The notes under the pieces: generated by a model
The model's input: the letters and a program-made list of their open reading frames with translations, nothing else
Databases searched by the model: none
What the model was told of the DNA's origin: nothing
Translations under genes and position numbers: made by a program
In this document: piece by piece, positions 36,934 to 45,330 of the stretch
How positions within the stretch are numbered: the first letter of the stretch is position 1
Layout: the number at the start of each line of letters is the position of its first letter
Source of the DNA: DATAMF01 sp964472565
Lineage (GTDB): Bacteria > Chloroflexota > Anaerolineae > Aggregatilineales > Aggregatilineaceae
Reading direction: 5' to 3'
Length of the DNA stretch: 64,000 nt
NCBI GenBank assembly: GCA_964472565.1
Contig: CAYYNB010000005.1
Location: 1-64,000, forward strand

Positions 36934-37388
36934 GCGGTAATGGAACGTTTCAGCCCGTGATTGTGGGCTTTCTGTGCAATTGGTGTTCCTATCGCGCGGC
37001 GGACCTGGCGGGCACGTCCAGAATGGGGTACCCCGCCACACTGCGCGACATCCGGATCATGTGTACGGGGCGGCTGGACCCCACCTTTGTGCTGCGCGCA
37101 CTGCAAAAAGGCGCGGATGGCGTGCTGATTATGGGCTGCCATCCCGGACAGTGCCACTATCAGGAAGGAAATTATAAAGCTATCCGGCGGTTTGTTCTGC
37201 TGCGACGCACGCTGCGCCAACTGGGTGTTGAAGATGCACGGGTGCAACTGCATTGGGCATCGGCGGCGCAAGGTGTCATTTTTGCACAAACCGTCGCCAG
37301 GATGACTGAAGAAATAAAGGCGCTTGGCCCGCTGGAATGGCCACGCAACTGGACCAACCCTGAGGAGGCCGAATATGAGCAAGCCTAA
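36930..37388 (+). CDS. mvhD: F420-non-reducing-type hydrogenase delta subunit, MvhD
   Basis: A 152-aa [2Fe-2S] protein that passes electrons between the hydrogenase and HdrA. The family Cys pattern is seen at FLCNWCSY, IMCTGRLD and GCHPGQCH. Its position between hdrA and the hydrogenase small subunit, with ATGA coupling at the start and a small-subunit overlap of 14 bp at the end, supports assembly of one complex. Confidence 0.93.
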   Translation: MSGNGTFQPVIVGFLCNWCSYRAADLAGTSRMGYPATLRDIRIMCTGRLDPTFVLRALQKGADGVLIMGCHPGQCHYQEGNYKAIRRFVLLRRTLRQLGVEDARVQLHWASAAQGVIFAQTVARMTEEIKALGPLEWPRNWTNPEEAEYEQA

Positions 37389-38373
37389 ACTCGCCCTGTA
37401 TTGGGCCTCGTCGTGCGGCGGCTGCGAGATCGCGGTGCTGGGGCTGCACGAAAAGGTTCTGGATGTGGCGAATACGTTCGACATCGTGTTTTGGCCGTGT
37501 GTCATGGACTTTAAATACACAGATGTCGAAAACATGGCCGACAACGAAATCGATGTGTGCCTGTTCAACGGCGCGATCCGCAATGATGAAAACGCACACC
37601 TGGCGCATTTACTCCGCAAGAAGTCGAAGGTGTTGGTGGCGTTTGGGGCGTGCGCTTATGGCGGCTCGATGCCAGGACTCGCCAACTTCACTAATCGGGA
37701 AGCGATTTTTGACTACGTGTATAAAAAGTCTCCGACGGTGGATAACCCGGAAAATATTGTTCCTCAGCCCCGAACAGACGTTGAGGAAGGCGATCTCAGA
37801 CTGCCGAAGTTCTGGCAGACAGTCAAAACGCTGGATCAAGTTGTGCCGGTGGATTACTATCTGCCTGGGTGTCCTCCCGAAGCACAAACGATTGAACTGG
37901 CTGTGAATGCGATTGTGTCGGGCCAACTGCCGCCGCCGGGTTCGGTGATTGGCGCGGATACTACGGTTTGCGACGAATGCCCGCGTACCAAAAGCGAGAA
38001 GAAGATCAAACAGTTCTACCGTCCGCAGGAGATTATCCCGGACCCCGATATTTGCTTGTTGGAGCAAGGGTTGTTCTGCGCGGGGATAGCAACTCGATCC
38101 GGCTGTGGGGCGTTGTGTCCCCAGGCGAATATGGGCTGCCGGGGGTGCTACGGCCCGAACGATGGCGTTTACGATCAGGGTGCAAAACTGATTGCGGGGG
38201 TTGCCTCGGCCATTGATGCCATGACGTTCGAGGAAGCCGAAGCAATTTTCGACTCGCTGCCCGACCCAGCAGGTTATTTTTACCGCTTCCACCTGCCTCA
38301 GTCGCTGCTACGCCGGAAAGCGCGCACCACCAGCAAAGAGCGCGTTCGGGAACTCGCCGGAGGAGAACGATGA
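37375..38373 (+). CDS. mvhG: [NiFe]-hydrogenase small subunit, MvhG-like
   Basis: The electron-relay subunit of a group 3-type soluble [NiFe] hydrogenase, 332 aa. N-terminal WASSCGGCEIAVLGL, FGACAYGGSMPG and DYYLPGCPPEA hold the proximal cluster; C-terminal Cys cluster motifs are in CDECPRT and the LFCAGIATRSGCGALCPQ / MGCRGCYGP region. No twin-arginine signal is present, so the enzyme is cytoplasmic. The ATG at 37375 follows GAGGAGG; the frame extends upstream but within mvhD. It overlaps the large subunit gene at ATGA. Confidence 0.94.
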   Translation: MSKPKLALYWASSCGGCEIAVLGLHEKVLDVANTFDIVFWPCVMDFKYTDVENMADNEIDVCLFNGAIRNDENAHLAHLLRKKSKVLVAFGACAYGGSMPGLANFTNREAIFDYVYKKSPTVDNPENIVPQPRTDVEEGDLRLPKFWQTVKTLDQVVPVDYYLPGCPPEAQTIELAVNAIVSGQLPPPGSVIGADTTVCDECPRTKSEKKIKQFYRPQEIIPDPDICLLEQGLFCAGIATRSGCGALCPQANMGCRGCYGPNDGVYDQGAKLIAGVASAIDAMTFEEAEAIFDSLPDPAGYFYRFHLPQSLLRRKARTTSKERVRELAGGER

Positions 38374-39860
38374 CACGCATTACGATTGATCCGATTACCC
38401 GGCTCGAAGGTCACGGCAAGATCGAAATTTTTCTGAACGAGCAGGGCAATGTTGAAAACTGCTATTTGCAAATTCCTGAACTGCGCGGCTTTGAAGTGTT
38501 CTGTCTGGGACGCCCCGCGGAGGAAATGCCCCGGCTGACGGATCGCATCTGCGGGGTATGTCCAGAGGCGCACCATATGGCTGCCGCGAAGGCACTGGAT
38601 GAACTCTACCAGGTGGATCCACCAGCGCCTGCGAAAAAGCTGCGCGAACTGCTATACAGTGCCTTTTTTGTCACCGATCACACGACGCATTTTTATGCAT
38701 TGGGCGGACCGGATTTTGTCGTTGGGCCGGATGCGCCGGCGGCAGAACGCAATATTCTAGGCGTGATTGCGAAAGTAGGGCTGGAGATCGGCGGGCAGGT
38801 GATCGCCTGCCGTAAACGCAACCACGAAGTGATCAAAATAATTGGGGGGCGCACGATTCATCCGGTGACAGCGTTACCGGGCGGCATGGCTCACCCAATC
38901 ACGGAGGAACAACGCCAGCAGATTCTCGAAATCGCGCGGCAGAACGTGGAATTTGCGCAGTTTACCATCCAACTATTCCATGATGTGGTACTGGCAAACA
39001 GCGGCTATGTCGATCTGATTGTCAGCCAGGGATACACCCAAAAGACGTACTATATGGGGCTGGTGGATGAGAATAATCACGTTAACTTCTATGATGGCAA
39101 GGTGCGCGTGGTCGATCCTGATGGTAAGGAATTCGTCAAGTACGCACCGACTGACTATACCCAGCATATTGCCGAACGTGTCGAACCCTGGTCCTATCTG
39201 AAGTTTACCTATCTGAAAAAGGTGGGCTGGAAGGGATTTATAGACGGCAAAGACAGCGGCATCTATATGGCAACACCGCTGTCCCGGCTGAATGCGGCGG
39301 ATGGGATGGCGACTCCGCTGGCGCAGGCTGAGTATGAAAAGATGTATGAAACACTCGGCGGTAAACCGATCCATCATACGCTGGCAATTCACTGGGCGCG
39401 GGTGATTGAACTACTCTATGCCGCGGAACGAATGGTGCAACTGGCCGAAGACCCGGAGATTACCAGCACCAACGTCCGCGCCATCCCTACGGCAACTCCG
39501 ACGGAAGGCGTGGGGATTGTCGAAGCGCCGCGCGGCACGCTGACGCATCACTACAAGACGGATGAACGAGGACTGCTAACTGAAGTTAATCTGGTGGTTG
39601 GCACGACCAACAATAATGCGCCAATGTATATCAGCGTCAAAAAGGCGGCGCAAGCCCTGATCCATGATGGGCAGGTGAATGATGGCATTCTGAACCGGAT
39701 TGAGATGGCCTTCCGGTCCTACGATCCGTGTATGTCGTGTGCGACTCACTCGCTGCCGGGGCAGATGCCTCTGGAGTTGATTGTGCGCGATGTAACGGGC
39801 GCGCTGGTTCATCATCTGAGCCAGTATGTTCAGCCGGAACTGCTTGAAACGGTCGAATAA
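38370..39860 (+). CDS. mvhA: [NiFe]-hydrogenase large subunit, MvhA-like
   Basis: Catalytic subunit holding the Ni-Fe site, 496 aa. The L1 motif RICGVCPEAHH lies near residue 59 and the L2 motif DPCMSCATH at about 452-460, together giving four Cys ligands. A 36-residue C-terminal extension follows the last His, as expected for a precursor cut by the maturation protease encoded next. The layout with HdrABC and MvhD indicates a group 3c-type bidirectional or H2-oxidising enzyme. Confidence 0.95.
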   Translation: MTRITIDPITRLEGHGKIEIFLNEQGNVENCYLQIPELRGFEVFCLGRPAEEMPRLTDRICGVCPEAHHMAAAKALDELYQVDPPAPAKKLRELLYSAFFVTDHTTHFYALGGPDFVVGPDAPAAERNILGVIAKVGLEIGGQVIACRKRNHEVIKIIGGRTIHPVTALPGGMAHPITEEQRQQILEIARQNVEFAQFTIQLFHDVVLANSGYVDLIVSQGYTQKTYYMGLVDENNHVNFYDGKVRVVDPDGKEFVKYAPTDYTQHIAERVEPWSYLKFTYLKKVGWKGFIDGKDSGIYMATPLSRLNAADGMATPLAQAEYEKMYETLGGKPIHHTLAIHWARVIELLYAAERMVQLAEDPEITSTNVRAIPTATPTEGVGIVEAPRGTLTHHYKTDERGLLTEVNLVVGTTNNNAPMYISVKKAAQALIHDGQVNDGILNRIEMAFRSYDPCMSCATHSLPGQMPLELIVRDVTGALVHHLSQYVQPELLETVE

Positions 39861-39876
39861 TCAGATTTCGCGTACC

Positions 39877-39904
39877 GGGGGGCGCAGATGTGCCCCCATT
39901 TTTG
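39877..39904 (+). terminator. Terminator or attenuator after mvhA
   Basis: GGGGGGC and GCCCCC pair around a short loop and continue into five T, between the mvhA stop and the protease gene. Since the protease gene begins 18 bp later without an obvious promoter, this is probably a partial terminator lowering downstream expression. Confidence 0.7.
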
Positions 39905-39921
39905 TTAAGGCAGCGTTTCTT

Positions 39922-40386
39922 ATGGCAAAAACACTCCTGATAGGGCTAGGAAACCCGATTCTGACCGATGATGCGATTGGTTGGCATGTGGTTGAGCAAG
40001 CGCGTGATAACTTCGAACTGGGTGATGTCGATATTCAGTTGGCATGTGTGGGTGGACTATCGTTAGCGGAATTGATGATTGGATACGAGCGCGTAATTAT
40101 TGTGGATTCGATCATCACCAAGCGCCATTTACCCGGCACGGTGTATCACCTTTCTTTGTCCTCACTCCCCGATACTCTCAATTCCTCGTCGGCGCATGAC
40201 ACGAATCTGATCACTGCCCTCGAAGCGCTGCGGCGTTTTAATGCGCCGGTACCGGATAACAACGCGATTGAGTTTGTGGCCGTGGAAGCATTAGATGTCT
40301 GGACGTTTGGCGAAGGCTGTACACCAGATGTCGCGGCCAGCATTCCAACGGCGGCGGAACGGGTGTGGGCTTTGCTCCAATCCTAA
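39922..40386 (+). CDS. Hydrogenase maturation protease (HycI/HyaD family)
   Basis: Nickel-dependent endopeptidase that removes the C-terminal extension of the large subunit. The 154-aa protein has LIGLGNPILTDDAIG, with the Asp that binds Ni, VGGLSLAELMIGYERVIIVDSI and the HDTNLITAL segment near the second metal ligand. An in-frame ATG at 39826 would add 32 residues but overlaps mvhA and lacks a ribosome site; the ATG at 39922 is used. It serves the adjacent large subunit. Confidence 0.9.
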   Translation: MAKTLLIGLGNPILTDDAIGWHVVEQARDNFELGDVDIQLACVGGLSLAELMIGYERVIIVDSIITKRHLPGTVYHLSLSSLPDTLNSSSAHDTNLITALEALRRFNAPVPDNNAIEFVAVEALDVWTFGEGCTPDVAASIPTAAERVWALLQS

Positions 40387-40455
40387 AATTCTCTGGCAGC
40401 AGGGCGGTAATGTGTGTTATATGTTGGCTATTCATGGCAGCCATGTGAGGACATT

Positions 40456-41076
40456 ATGCAAGACGATTTTGTGAAACGCCAACAGGAAGAACGCCGGATC
40501 AAAGATGCGGGTCGTTTACCGCCCGGCCAACTGCTGACACTGAAGTTCCCGGTACTGCATTATGGGCATGTGCCAACCATTGATACAACAACCTGGACGC
40601 TGCGGGTGTTTGGAGAAGTTGAAGCAGAAAAAACATGGACCTGGGATGAATTCTGCGCGATCCCAACCACGACAATCCAGACTGATATTCACTGCGTGAC
40701 CGGGTGGAGCAAATTCGATACGACGTGGGAAGGCCCATTATTCCGCGACTTTATCAAACTCTTTCAGGTTAAACCGGAGGCGAAGTATGTGATTGCCCAT
40801 GCGCCTTCGGGGTTCAGCGCGAATCTTCCGCTGGAAGTGATGCTGGAAGAGAATGTGATGCTGGCCTGGAAGTTCAACGGACAACTGTTAGAGCCAGAAC
40901 ATGGCTTCCCGGTGCGCACATTGGTGCCGCAACGCTATTTTTGGAAAAGCACCAAGTGGCTTAAAGGGCTGGAATTCAGCAAGTCTGATAAGCCGGGCTT
41001 CTGGGAACAGACGGGGTATCATAACGATGGGGATCCGTGGAAAGAAGAGCGGTATCAGCGCCGCAGTCTATTCTAA
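40456..41076 (+). CDS. Sulfite-oxidase-type molybdopterin oxidoreductase
   Basis: The 206-aa protein is a single-domain member of the oxidoreductase molybdopterin-binding family (PF00174; YuiH/YedY-like small form). The molybdenum-ligating Cys is Cys80 in DIHCVTGWSKFD; other motifs are TWDEF near residue 62, ANLPLEV and HGFPVRTLVPQRYFWKS. There is no signal peptide or heme domain, so it should work in the cytoplasm with an unknown partner. GAGGACATT precedes the ATG. MoaB at 6.2 kb is the visible link to cofactor supply. Confidence 0.88.
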   Translation: MQDDFVKRQQEERRIKDAGRLPPGQLLTLKFPVLHYGHVPTIDTTTWTLRVFGEVEAEKTWTWDEFCAIPTTTIQTDIHCVTGWSKFDTTWEGPLFRDFIKLFQVKPEAKYVIAHAPSGFSANLPLEVMLEENVMLAWKFNGQLLEPEHGFPVRTLVPQRYFWKSTKWLKGLEFSKSDKPGFWEQTGYHNDGDPWKEERYQRRSLF

Positions 41077-41087
41077 AGCGCTGCCCT

Positions 41088-41110
41088 GTTATTCATTTGC
41101 CATGAATAAC
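41088..41110 (+). other. Perfect 9-bp hairpin downstream of molybdoenzyme gene
   Basis: GTTATTCAT (41088-41096) and ATGAATAAC (41102-41110) form a perfect stem with a 5-nt loop. There is no T-tract after it, so it may stabilise the upstream mRNA 3' end or act as an operator. Confidence 0.5.
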
Positions 41111-41137
41111 AACTCGATTAAGGCTGCATTGGGCTTA

Positions 41138-41166
41138 TTGACATCACATAAGACTTCCCTTATACT
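41138..41166 (+). promoter_or_regulatory. Strong sigma70 consensus promoter
   Basis: TTGACA (41138-41143) and TATACT (41161-41166) are exactly 17 bp apart. The transcript should begin near 41173 and run into the leader ORF and its terminator, then the SWIM gene. Confidence 0.85.
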
Positions 41167-41194
41167 GACTAGATAATTAAAGGAAGTTTAGTCT

Positions 41195-41245
41195 ATGCGC
41201 TACTTGTCTTTAACCCAACTGTTTCAGCCCGCAAAGCACGGTTAA
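41195..41245 (+). CDS. Leader peptide, 16 codons, before terminator
   Basis: A 16-codon ORF encodes MRYLSLTQLFQPAKHG. AAGGAAG lies eight bases before the ATG, and the stop codon TAA (41243-41245) falls inside the loop of the following terminator hairpin, whose 5' arm (41236-41241) overlaps the last codons. A ribosome completing the peptide would cover the 5' arm. This is the layout of an attenuator or of a small translated regulatory RNA. It is too short to assign function, but promoter, ribosome site and terminator are all well formed. Confidence 0.6.
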   Translation: MRYLSLTQLFQPAKHG

Positions 41246-41262
41246 ATACCCCGTGCTTTTTT
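41233..41262 (+). terminator. Terminator/attenuator overlapping leader stop codon
   Basis: GCACGG (41236-41241) and CCGTGC (41251-41256) pair across a 9-nt loop containing the leader stop codon, followed by six T. It lies 40 bp ahead of the SWIM gene start. Confidence 0.85.
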
Positions 41263-41301
41263 GTTTCTAGGTAATTTGTATAGAGTAGAAGGAAGGTTCA
41301 C

Positions 41302-41550
41302 ATGGATTACGGAATGATCGGCAAGATCGAAAAAGCCAAGCGGTATGCAGAGCAGCGCGACCGGATTCACTTCCAGTCCTTTACTGTAACCTTTGATGGC
41401 GACAACAGTCCTCACACTGTAACCTACAGTCAAAATCAATGGACATGTGATTGCAGTTTCTTTAAGACGCGCGGTGTATGCAGCCACTCCATGGCGCTTG
41501 AGCGAGTTCTTGCCGGCATGCTTCCCGAATCCGCATCTATTGAATCGTAA
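41302..41550 (+). CDS. Small SWIM zinc-finger protein
   Basis: The 82-aa protein carries the SWIM motif CxCx8CxH as CDCSFFKTRGVCSH (Cys49, Cys51, Cys60, His62) after a short beta region. SWIM domains bind DNA or protein. Larger SWIM proteins are transposase- or SNF2-linked, but this one is a stand-alone finger. GGAAGGTT precedes the ATG. The gene lies past a promoter-leader-terminator unit, which suggests its expression is controlled by transcription read-through. Confidence 0.8.
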   Translation: MDYGMIGKIEKAKRYAEQRDRIHFQSFTVTFDGDNSPHTVTYSQNQWTCDCSFFKTRGVCSHSMALERVLAGMLPESASIES

Positions 41551-41581
41551 GTTAGCTTCTACAACTGCATAAATACCTGAT

Positions 41582-41615
41582 AAGAGCGGCTTCTCTGACC
41601 AGAGAAACCGCTCTT
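41582..41615. other. Long hairpin in SWIM / histidine kinase 3' region
   Basis: AAGAGCGG (41582-41589) plus TTCTCT pair with AGAGAA plus CCGCTCTT (41608-41615), a stem of 14 pairs with one C-A mismatch and a 4-nt loop. It lies between two convergent genes and probably acts as a two-way terminator, although T-tracts are short. Confidence 0.6.
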
Positions 41616-41618
41616 GAT

Positions 41619-43487
41619 CTATTCCGGGGTATAAGTTACCAACTGCATGGAGAATGTGCTGCCTTTGCCCAGTTCACTTTCCACTTTCAGATCACCGCCC
41701 ATCAACGTGAGCAAATTACGGGTGATCGCCAGGCCTAATCCAGTGCCGGGCTGTTCAGAGACAAACTGGTTGTCCGCACGCCAGAATTTGGTGCCCAGGC
41801 GCGCGATTTGTTCGGCAGTCATCCCAATTCCCGTATCTTTCACACTGATATTGATGTGACCATCCTGGGTTTCGATGTGAAGCGTAATGGTTCCACCGGG
41901 AGGAGTATATTTGTAGGCATTGCTCAGAATGTTGGTCAAGACCTGCACCACTCGGCTGCGGTCCGCCTTGACTTTTTGCAAATTATCGGGGATTTCTTCG
42001 ATCAGATTATGCTGGCGTTCTTTGATCTGCTGAATCACGCCTTCTTTGGCCTCTTCGATGGCCGCGCGAAGGTCCACTTCTTCTTGTTTAACCTGGAGCT
42101 GGCCGCTTTCGATACGGCTGATGTCGTTCAGATCGCTGACGAGCACCATCATCCGCTGGACCGCATTTTTGATCGAGCCGAGAAATGTAACTTGCTGGTC
42201 GGAAAGCGAGCCGAGCATCAGTAACAAATCGGCATAACCGCTGATGCTGGTCATGGGCACCTTGAGTTCATGCGCAACAAGACTCACAAATTCAGATTTG
42301 GCTGTATTGGCGGCTTTGACGGCACTATACAGGCGGCCATTTTCGATGGCAATCGCGGCACGATCTGCCAGCCGTGAGGCGAGAGCCTGGGCGTCTTCGT
42401 CGAACGCATCGGATCGTGTAGCCGTTAACATCACCACACCAATCACATTACTTTCGCGGCGAATAGGTACACAGAGAATCGTTTTGGCGGGATCAACACC
42501 GGGCGGTGAAAATTGCAGCGCGGCTTCGCCGGTTTCAAAGACCTGGCCGATCAAGGGGTGGGTCAGAGTGAGTTCGGATTTGTCAGAAAACTCATCCGGA
42601 TCGCCATAATGCGTCACCAACCGCACCACATGGGCATCTGGATCAAGCAGTCCCAGGCTGGCACTTTGGGCGTGGCACAGACGCGATGACCATTCCAGCG
42701 TGATATTCATCGCGTGGGTCATATCCAGCGTTTCATTCAACTGGCGGTCAATCCACTGGAGCATGGTCAGCTCTTCGACACGTTCCGCCAACGCCTGGTC
42801 TTTGGCGCTGTAAAGCCGCGCGTTATCGATTGCCACCGCAGCCTGAGCCGCAAACGCATCCAGCACTTCGAGGTCTTTTTCGGAGAACAACCCCGTCCGA
42901 ATGCGGTTATCCACATAAACCACGCCGATGATATTGCCGCGTGCCCGGAGAGGGGTAGCCATAATGCTGCGCAGCGCGTGAGTTACAACGCTCACCTGCC
43001 CGGCATAACGCGGATCGGTCTGAGCATTGGTGGTCACAACGGCTTTGCCACTGTTCACAACTTCGCGGGTAATCGTGCGGCTGACGACAAACGCGCCGCT
43101 TTCCAACGTTTCCTGATCGAAATTGCGAGCGACGCGAACTTCCAGCTTACCATCATCATCGAGCAGCATCAGAAAGCCGCGCTCAGCATCGGTAATTTGG
43201 ATAATGGCGTCCATCACCTGATCAAGGACCGTTTGTAAGTCCAGCGAGGACCCGATGACCCGGCTGACCTCGTAGAGTGCTCCCAGGCGCTTGTGCTGGA
43301 CCGATTCCTGGTAATTGGCAGTCACATCATCAAGCAGCTTTTCAAGCGCGGCAAGGCGTTGATCCAGATAAACCGGATCAATCGTCTTCGCCTGAGCCTG
43401 AGAGCGAAGCAAAACAATATTCTGTCGCGCATTGCTGAGCGACATTCCCATCTGGTGTGTGGTTTTGGGGGTTGTTTCGTCCATCAC
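41619..43487 (-). CDS. Soluble GAF-domain sensor histidine kinase
   Basis: The 622-aa protein has no membrane segments. A short coiled region is followed by two GAF domains (about 65-215 and 250-390), a HisKA dimer with phospho-His in AHELKVPMTSISG, and a HATPase_c domain with LSNAYKYTPPGG, DTGIGM and GTGLGLAI boxes. The reported start is GTG at 43487 with an ATG one codon on. It is 4 bp after nth in what looks like a three-gene unit (psuK-like, nth, kinase). No cognate regulator is adjacent; the OmpR-type regulator at 50.3 kb is a candidate partner. Confidence 0.9.
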   Translation of the reverse strand: MMDETTPKTTHQMGMSLSNARQNIVLLRSQAQAKTIDPVYLDQRLAALEKLLDDVTANYQESVQHKRLGALYEVSRVIGSSLDLQTVLDQVMDAIIQITDAERGFLMLLDDDGKLEVRVARNFDQETLESGAFVVSRTITREVVNSGKAVVTTNAQTDPRYAGQVSVVTHALRSIMATPLRARGNIIGVVYVDNRIRTGLFSEKDLEVLDAFAAQAAVAIDNARLYSAKDQALAERVEELTMLQWIDRQLNETLDMTHAMNITLEWSSRLCHAQSASLGLLDPDAHVVRLVTHYGDPDEFSDKSELTLTHPLIGQVFETGEAALQFSPPGVDPAKTILCVPIRRESNVIGVVMLTATRSDAFDEDAQALASRLADRAAIAIENGRLYSAVKAANTAKSEFVSLVAHELKVPMTSISGYADLLLMLGSLSDQQVTFLGSIKNAVQRMMVLVSDLNDISRIESGQLQVKQEEVDLRAAIEEAKEGVIQQIKERQHNLIEEIPDNLQKVKADRSRVVQVLTNILSNAYKYTPPGGTITLHIETQDGHINISVKDTGIGMTAEQIARLGTKFWRADNQFVSEQPGTGLGLAITRNLLTLMGGDLKVESELGKGSTFSMQLVTYTPE

Positions 43488-43491
43488 ATTT

Positions 43492-44217
43492 TCATTTCAA
43501 GGGCTTATGCATCTGGTAGTAGACGCAGTAGGATGTCAGGGGACAGTCTTCACAGCGGGGTCGCCGGGCCTGACATACCAGCCGTCCATGACGAATGATA
43601 TTTAAATGGGCCGGATAATATTCGTCCGGCGGGATAATGGCTTCTAATTCCTGGTGCGCACGTTCCGCATTGGTTTTGGGATCAATCAGGCCGAGCCGCT
43701 TCGTGACCCGATGGACATGCGTATCCACGGGAAAGGCCGGGCGACGAAAAGCAAAAAGCAGAATAATCGCTGCTGTTTTGGGGCCAACCCCGTGAATCTG
43801 TGTAAGCCGCGCCTTGGCTGCTTCAATATCCAGATCATTCAAAAAATCCAGCGATACCTGTCCGTCCGGTCCAGTGATAGTGCGCAACGCGGCCTGGATA
43901 CGCGGAGCTTTTTGGTTTGCCAGCCCTGCCGGGCGGATCGTGTTCACCACATCCTCCAGCGGCGCATCACGCACGCTTTCCCAGGATGGGAAACGCGCCT
44001 GAAGCGCATCAAATGCCAGATCACGATTGCTGTCGGTTGTGCTTTGGCTGAGAATCGTACTCACCAATTCATCAACCGGAGCTAGATACTGCCGCCATTC
44101 GGGATAGCCATACAGTTCTTCCAACAAATCTGCTACTGCTCGATATTGTCGGCGGCGAGACTCGAGAATCTCATCCTTCAAAGCTGCATCCTTTAGCATA
44201 CAACGGTATAGGCGCAC
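43492..44217 (-). CDS. nth: Endonuclease III (DNA glycosylase/AP lyase)
   Basis: Removes oxidised pyrimidines. The 241-aa HhH-GPD protein has the helix-hairpin-helix IHGVGPKTAAI with catalytic Lys, the catalytic Asp in PVDTHVHR, STILSQSTTDSNRD and a C-terminal [4Fe-4S] cluster with spacing C-x6-C-x2-C-x5-C in CQARRPRCEDCPLTSYC. It is about 30 residues longer at the N-terminus than E. coli Nth. An ATG seven codons into the frame is a possible alternative start. Confidence 0.92.
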   Translation of the reverse strand: MRLYRCMLKDAALKDEILESRRRQYRAVADLLEELYGYPEWRQYLAPVDELVSTILSQSTTDSNRDLAFDALQARFPSWESVRDAPLEDVVNTIRPAGLANQKAPRIQAALRTITGPDGQVSLDFLNDLDIEAAKARLTQIHGVGPKTAAIILLFAFRRPAFPVDTHVHRVTKRLGLIDPKTNAERAHQELEAIIPPDEYYPAHLNIIRHGRLVCQARRPRCEDCPLTSYCVYYQMHKPLK

Positions 44218-44247
44218 AGAGCCAAATTTTTATAAGTTATTCAGAAA

Positions 44248-45186
44248 TCAAACTACCAATTCATCGTACAGTTTATCTAAACTGAGATCTGGTGCAACCG
44301 TATGACGCGTGCGCAGGGTGAGCGATGCCGCCGTAACGCCGAGCCGAACCGCTTCGTCCAGCGGGATGTCATTGAGTAATCCAAAGATGACGGCTGCCGT
44401 CAGCGCATCACCGGCACCGGTCGCATCCACAATTTGAGTGAGCAGCGCGGCCACATGCCCCGTGCTTGTGCCATCGGCAAAAGCAACACCTCGTTCGGCC
44501 ATTGTGATCAAAGCCGTCCCCGCGCCCAAACTGACAAGACATTGCGCTGCTTCGATAGCCTGATCGCGCGTTCGGGGCGGCGAGGATGGTGTCTGGCACA
44601 AGATGGTCGATTCCATGATGTCCGGCGTCACCAGATACAAATCGGCCAGATAGGGTAATAACTTTTTTGCCAAAAGCTGAGATGTCGGGTCGGCACAGAC
44701 GGGGACTTTAAAACGTTTGGCCCAGCGAAAAACTGATGCCAGGGTTTTGGTCGAGAGGCTGGTATCGATCACAATCATGGCTGCTTCAGCCAACAGTGTA
44801 CGGTGTTCCTGGAGGTAACTGGGCGAGATGGCACTGACAATATCGTATTCGCTGACGGAAACGGCTAACTGTCCTTTATGATCTAAAATTGCCACATAGT
44901 TTCCGGTGGGCACGTCGGGGAGACGCAGGATGTAACGGGTGTCTACTCCCGCATTCGAAGTATGCGCCAGCACAAAATCTCCGGCAGCGTCTTGTCCAAC
45001 CGCTGATAACAAGATGGTCGGCACTTCCAATCGGGCGAGATTCTCGGCAATGTTGCGAGCGACACCGCCCACACTGCTGCGCACCACACCCAAATTCGAA
45101 ACCCCCATTTGCAGCGTTTTTTGAGGACGCCCTTTGGTATCGATACCGGATGCGCCGATGACGATGACAGGACCTTCAGCATTCAT
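44248..45186 (-). CDS. PfkB-family sugar kinase, pseudouridine-kinase-like
   Basis: The 312-aa ribokinase-fold protein has the N-terminal VGGVARNIAENLARL glycine motif and the C-terminal catalytic DATGAGDALTAAV. The GGVARNIAENLA form is typical of pseudouridine kinase (PsuK), which phosphorylates pseudouridine before PsuG cleaves it, but PsuG is not in the window, so the substrate is inferred. It lies 31 bp upstream of nth on the same strand. Confidence 0.8.
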   Translation of the reverse strand: MNAEGPVIVIGASGIDTKGRPQKTLQMGVSNLGVVRSSVGGVARNIAENLARLEVPTILLSAVGQDAAGDFVLAHTSNAGVDTRYILRLPDVPTGNYVAILDHKGQLAVSVSEYDIVSAISPSYLQEHRTLLAEAAMIVIDTSLSTKTLASVFRWAKRFKVPVCADPTSQLLAKKLLPYLADLYLVTPDIMESTILCQTPSSPPRTRDQAIEAAQCLVSLGAGTALITMAERGVAFADGTSTGHVAALLTQIVDATGAGDALTAAVIFGLLNDIPLDEAVRLGVTAASLTLRTRHTVAPDLSLDKLYDELVV

Positions 45187-45256
45187 GCGGGTGATCTCCT
45201 TCTGCTTTTATTCATTGTGCCCTAAGCACTGCCTGTCGTCAACGCGAATTCGGGAC

Positions 45257-45285
45257 TTGCCATGAAATAGGGAGAACACTATATT
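45257..45285 (+). promoter_or_regulatory. Candidate promoter of first TPR-membrane gene
   Basis: TTGCCA (45257-45262) and TATATT (45280-45285) are 17 bp apart, 45 bp upstream of the gene start, and face away from the PfkB gene. Confidence 0.6.
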
Positions 45286-45330
45286 TAGGCGTGTTAGGGA
45301 ATTGTCAAAACCTGACAGGGAGCACTGATA

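Noticed and set aside
37609..38292. 227-codon minus-strand frame opposite the hydrogenase small subunit
   Set aside because: Antisense to a Cys-cluster protein with clear family motifs.
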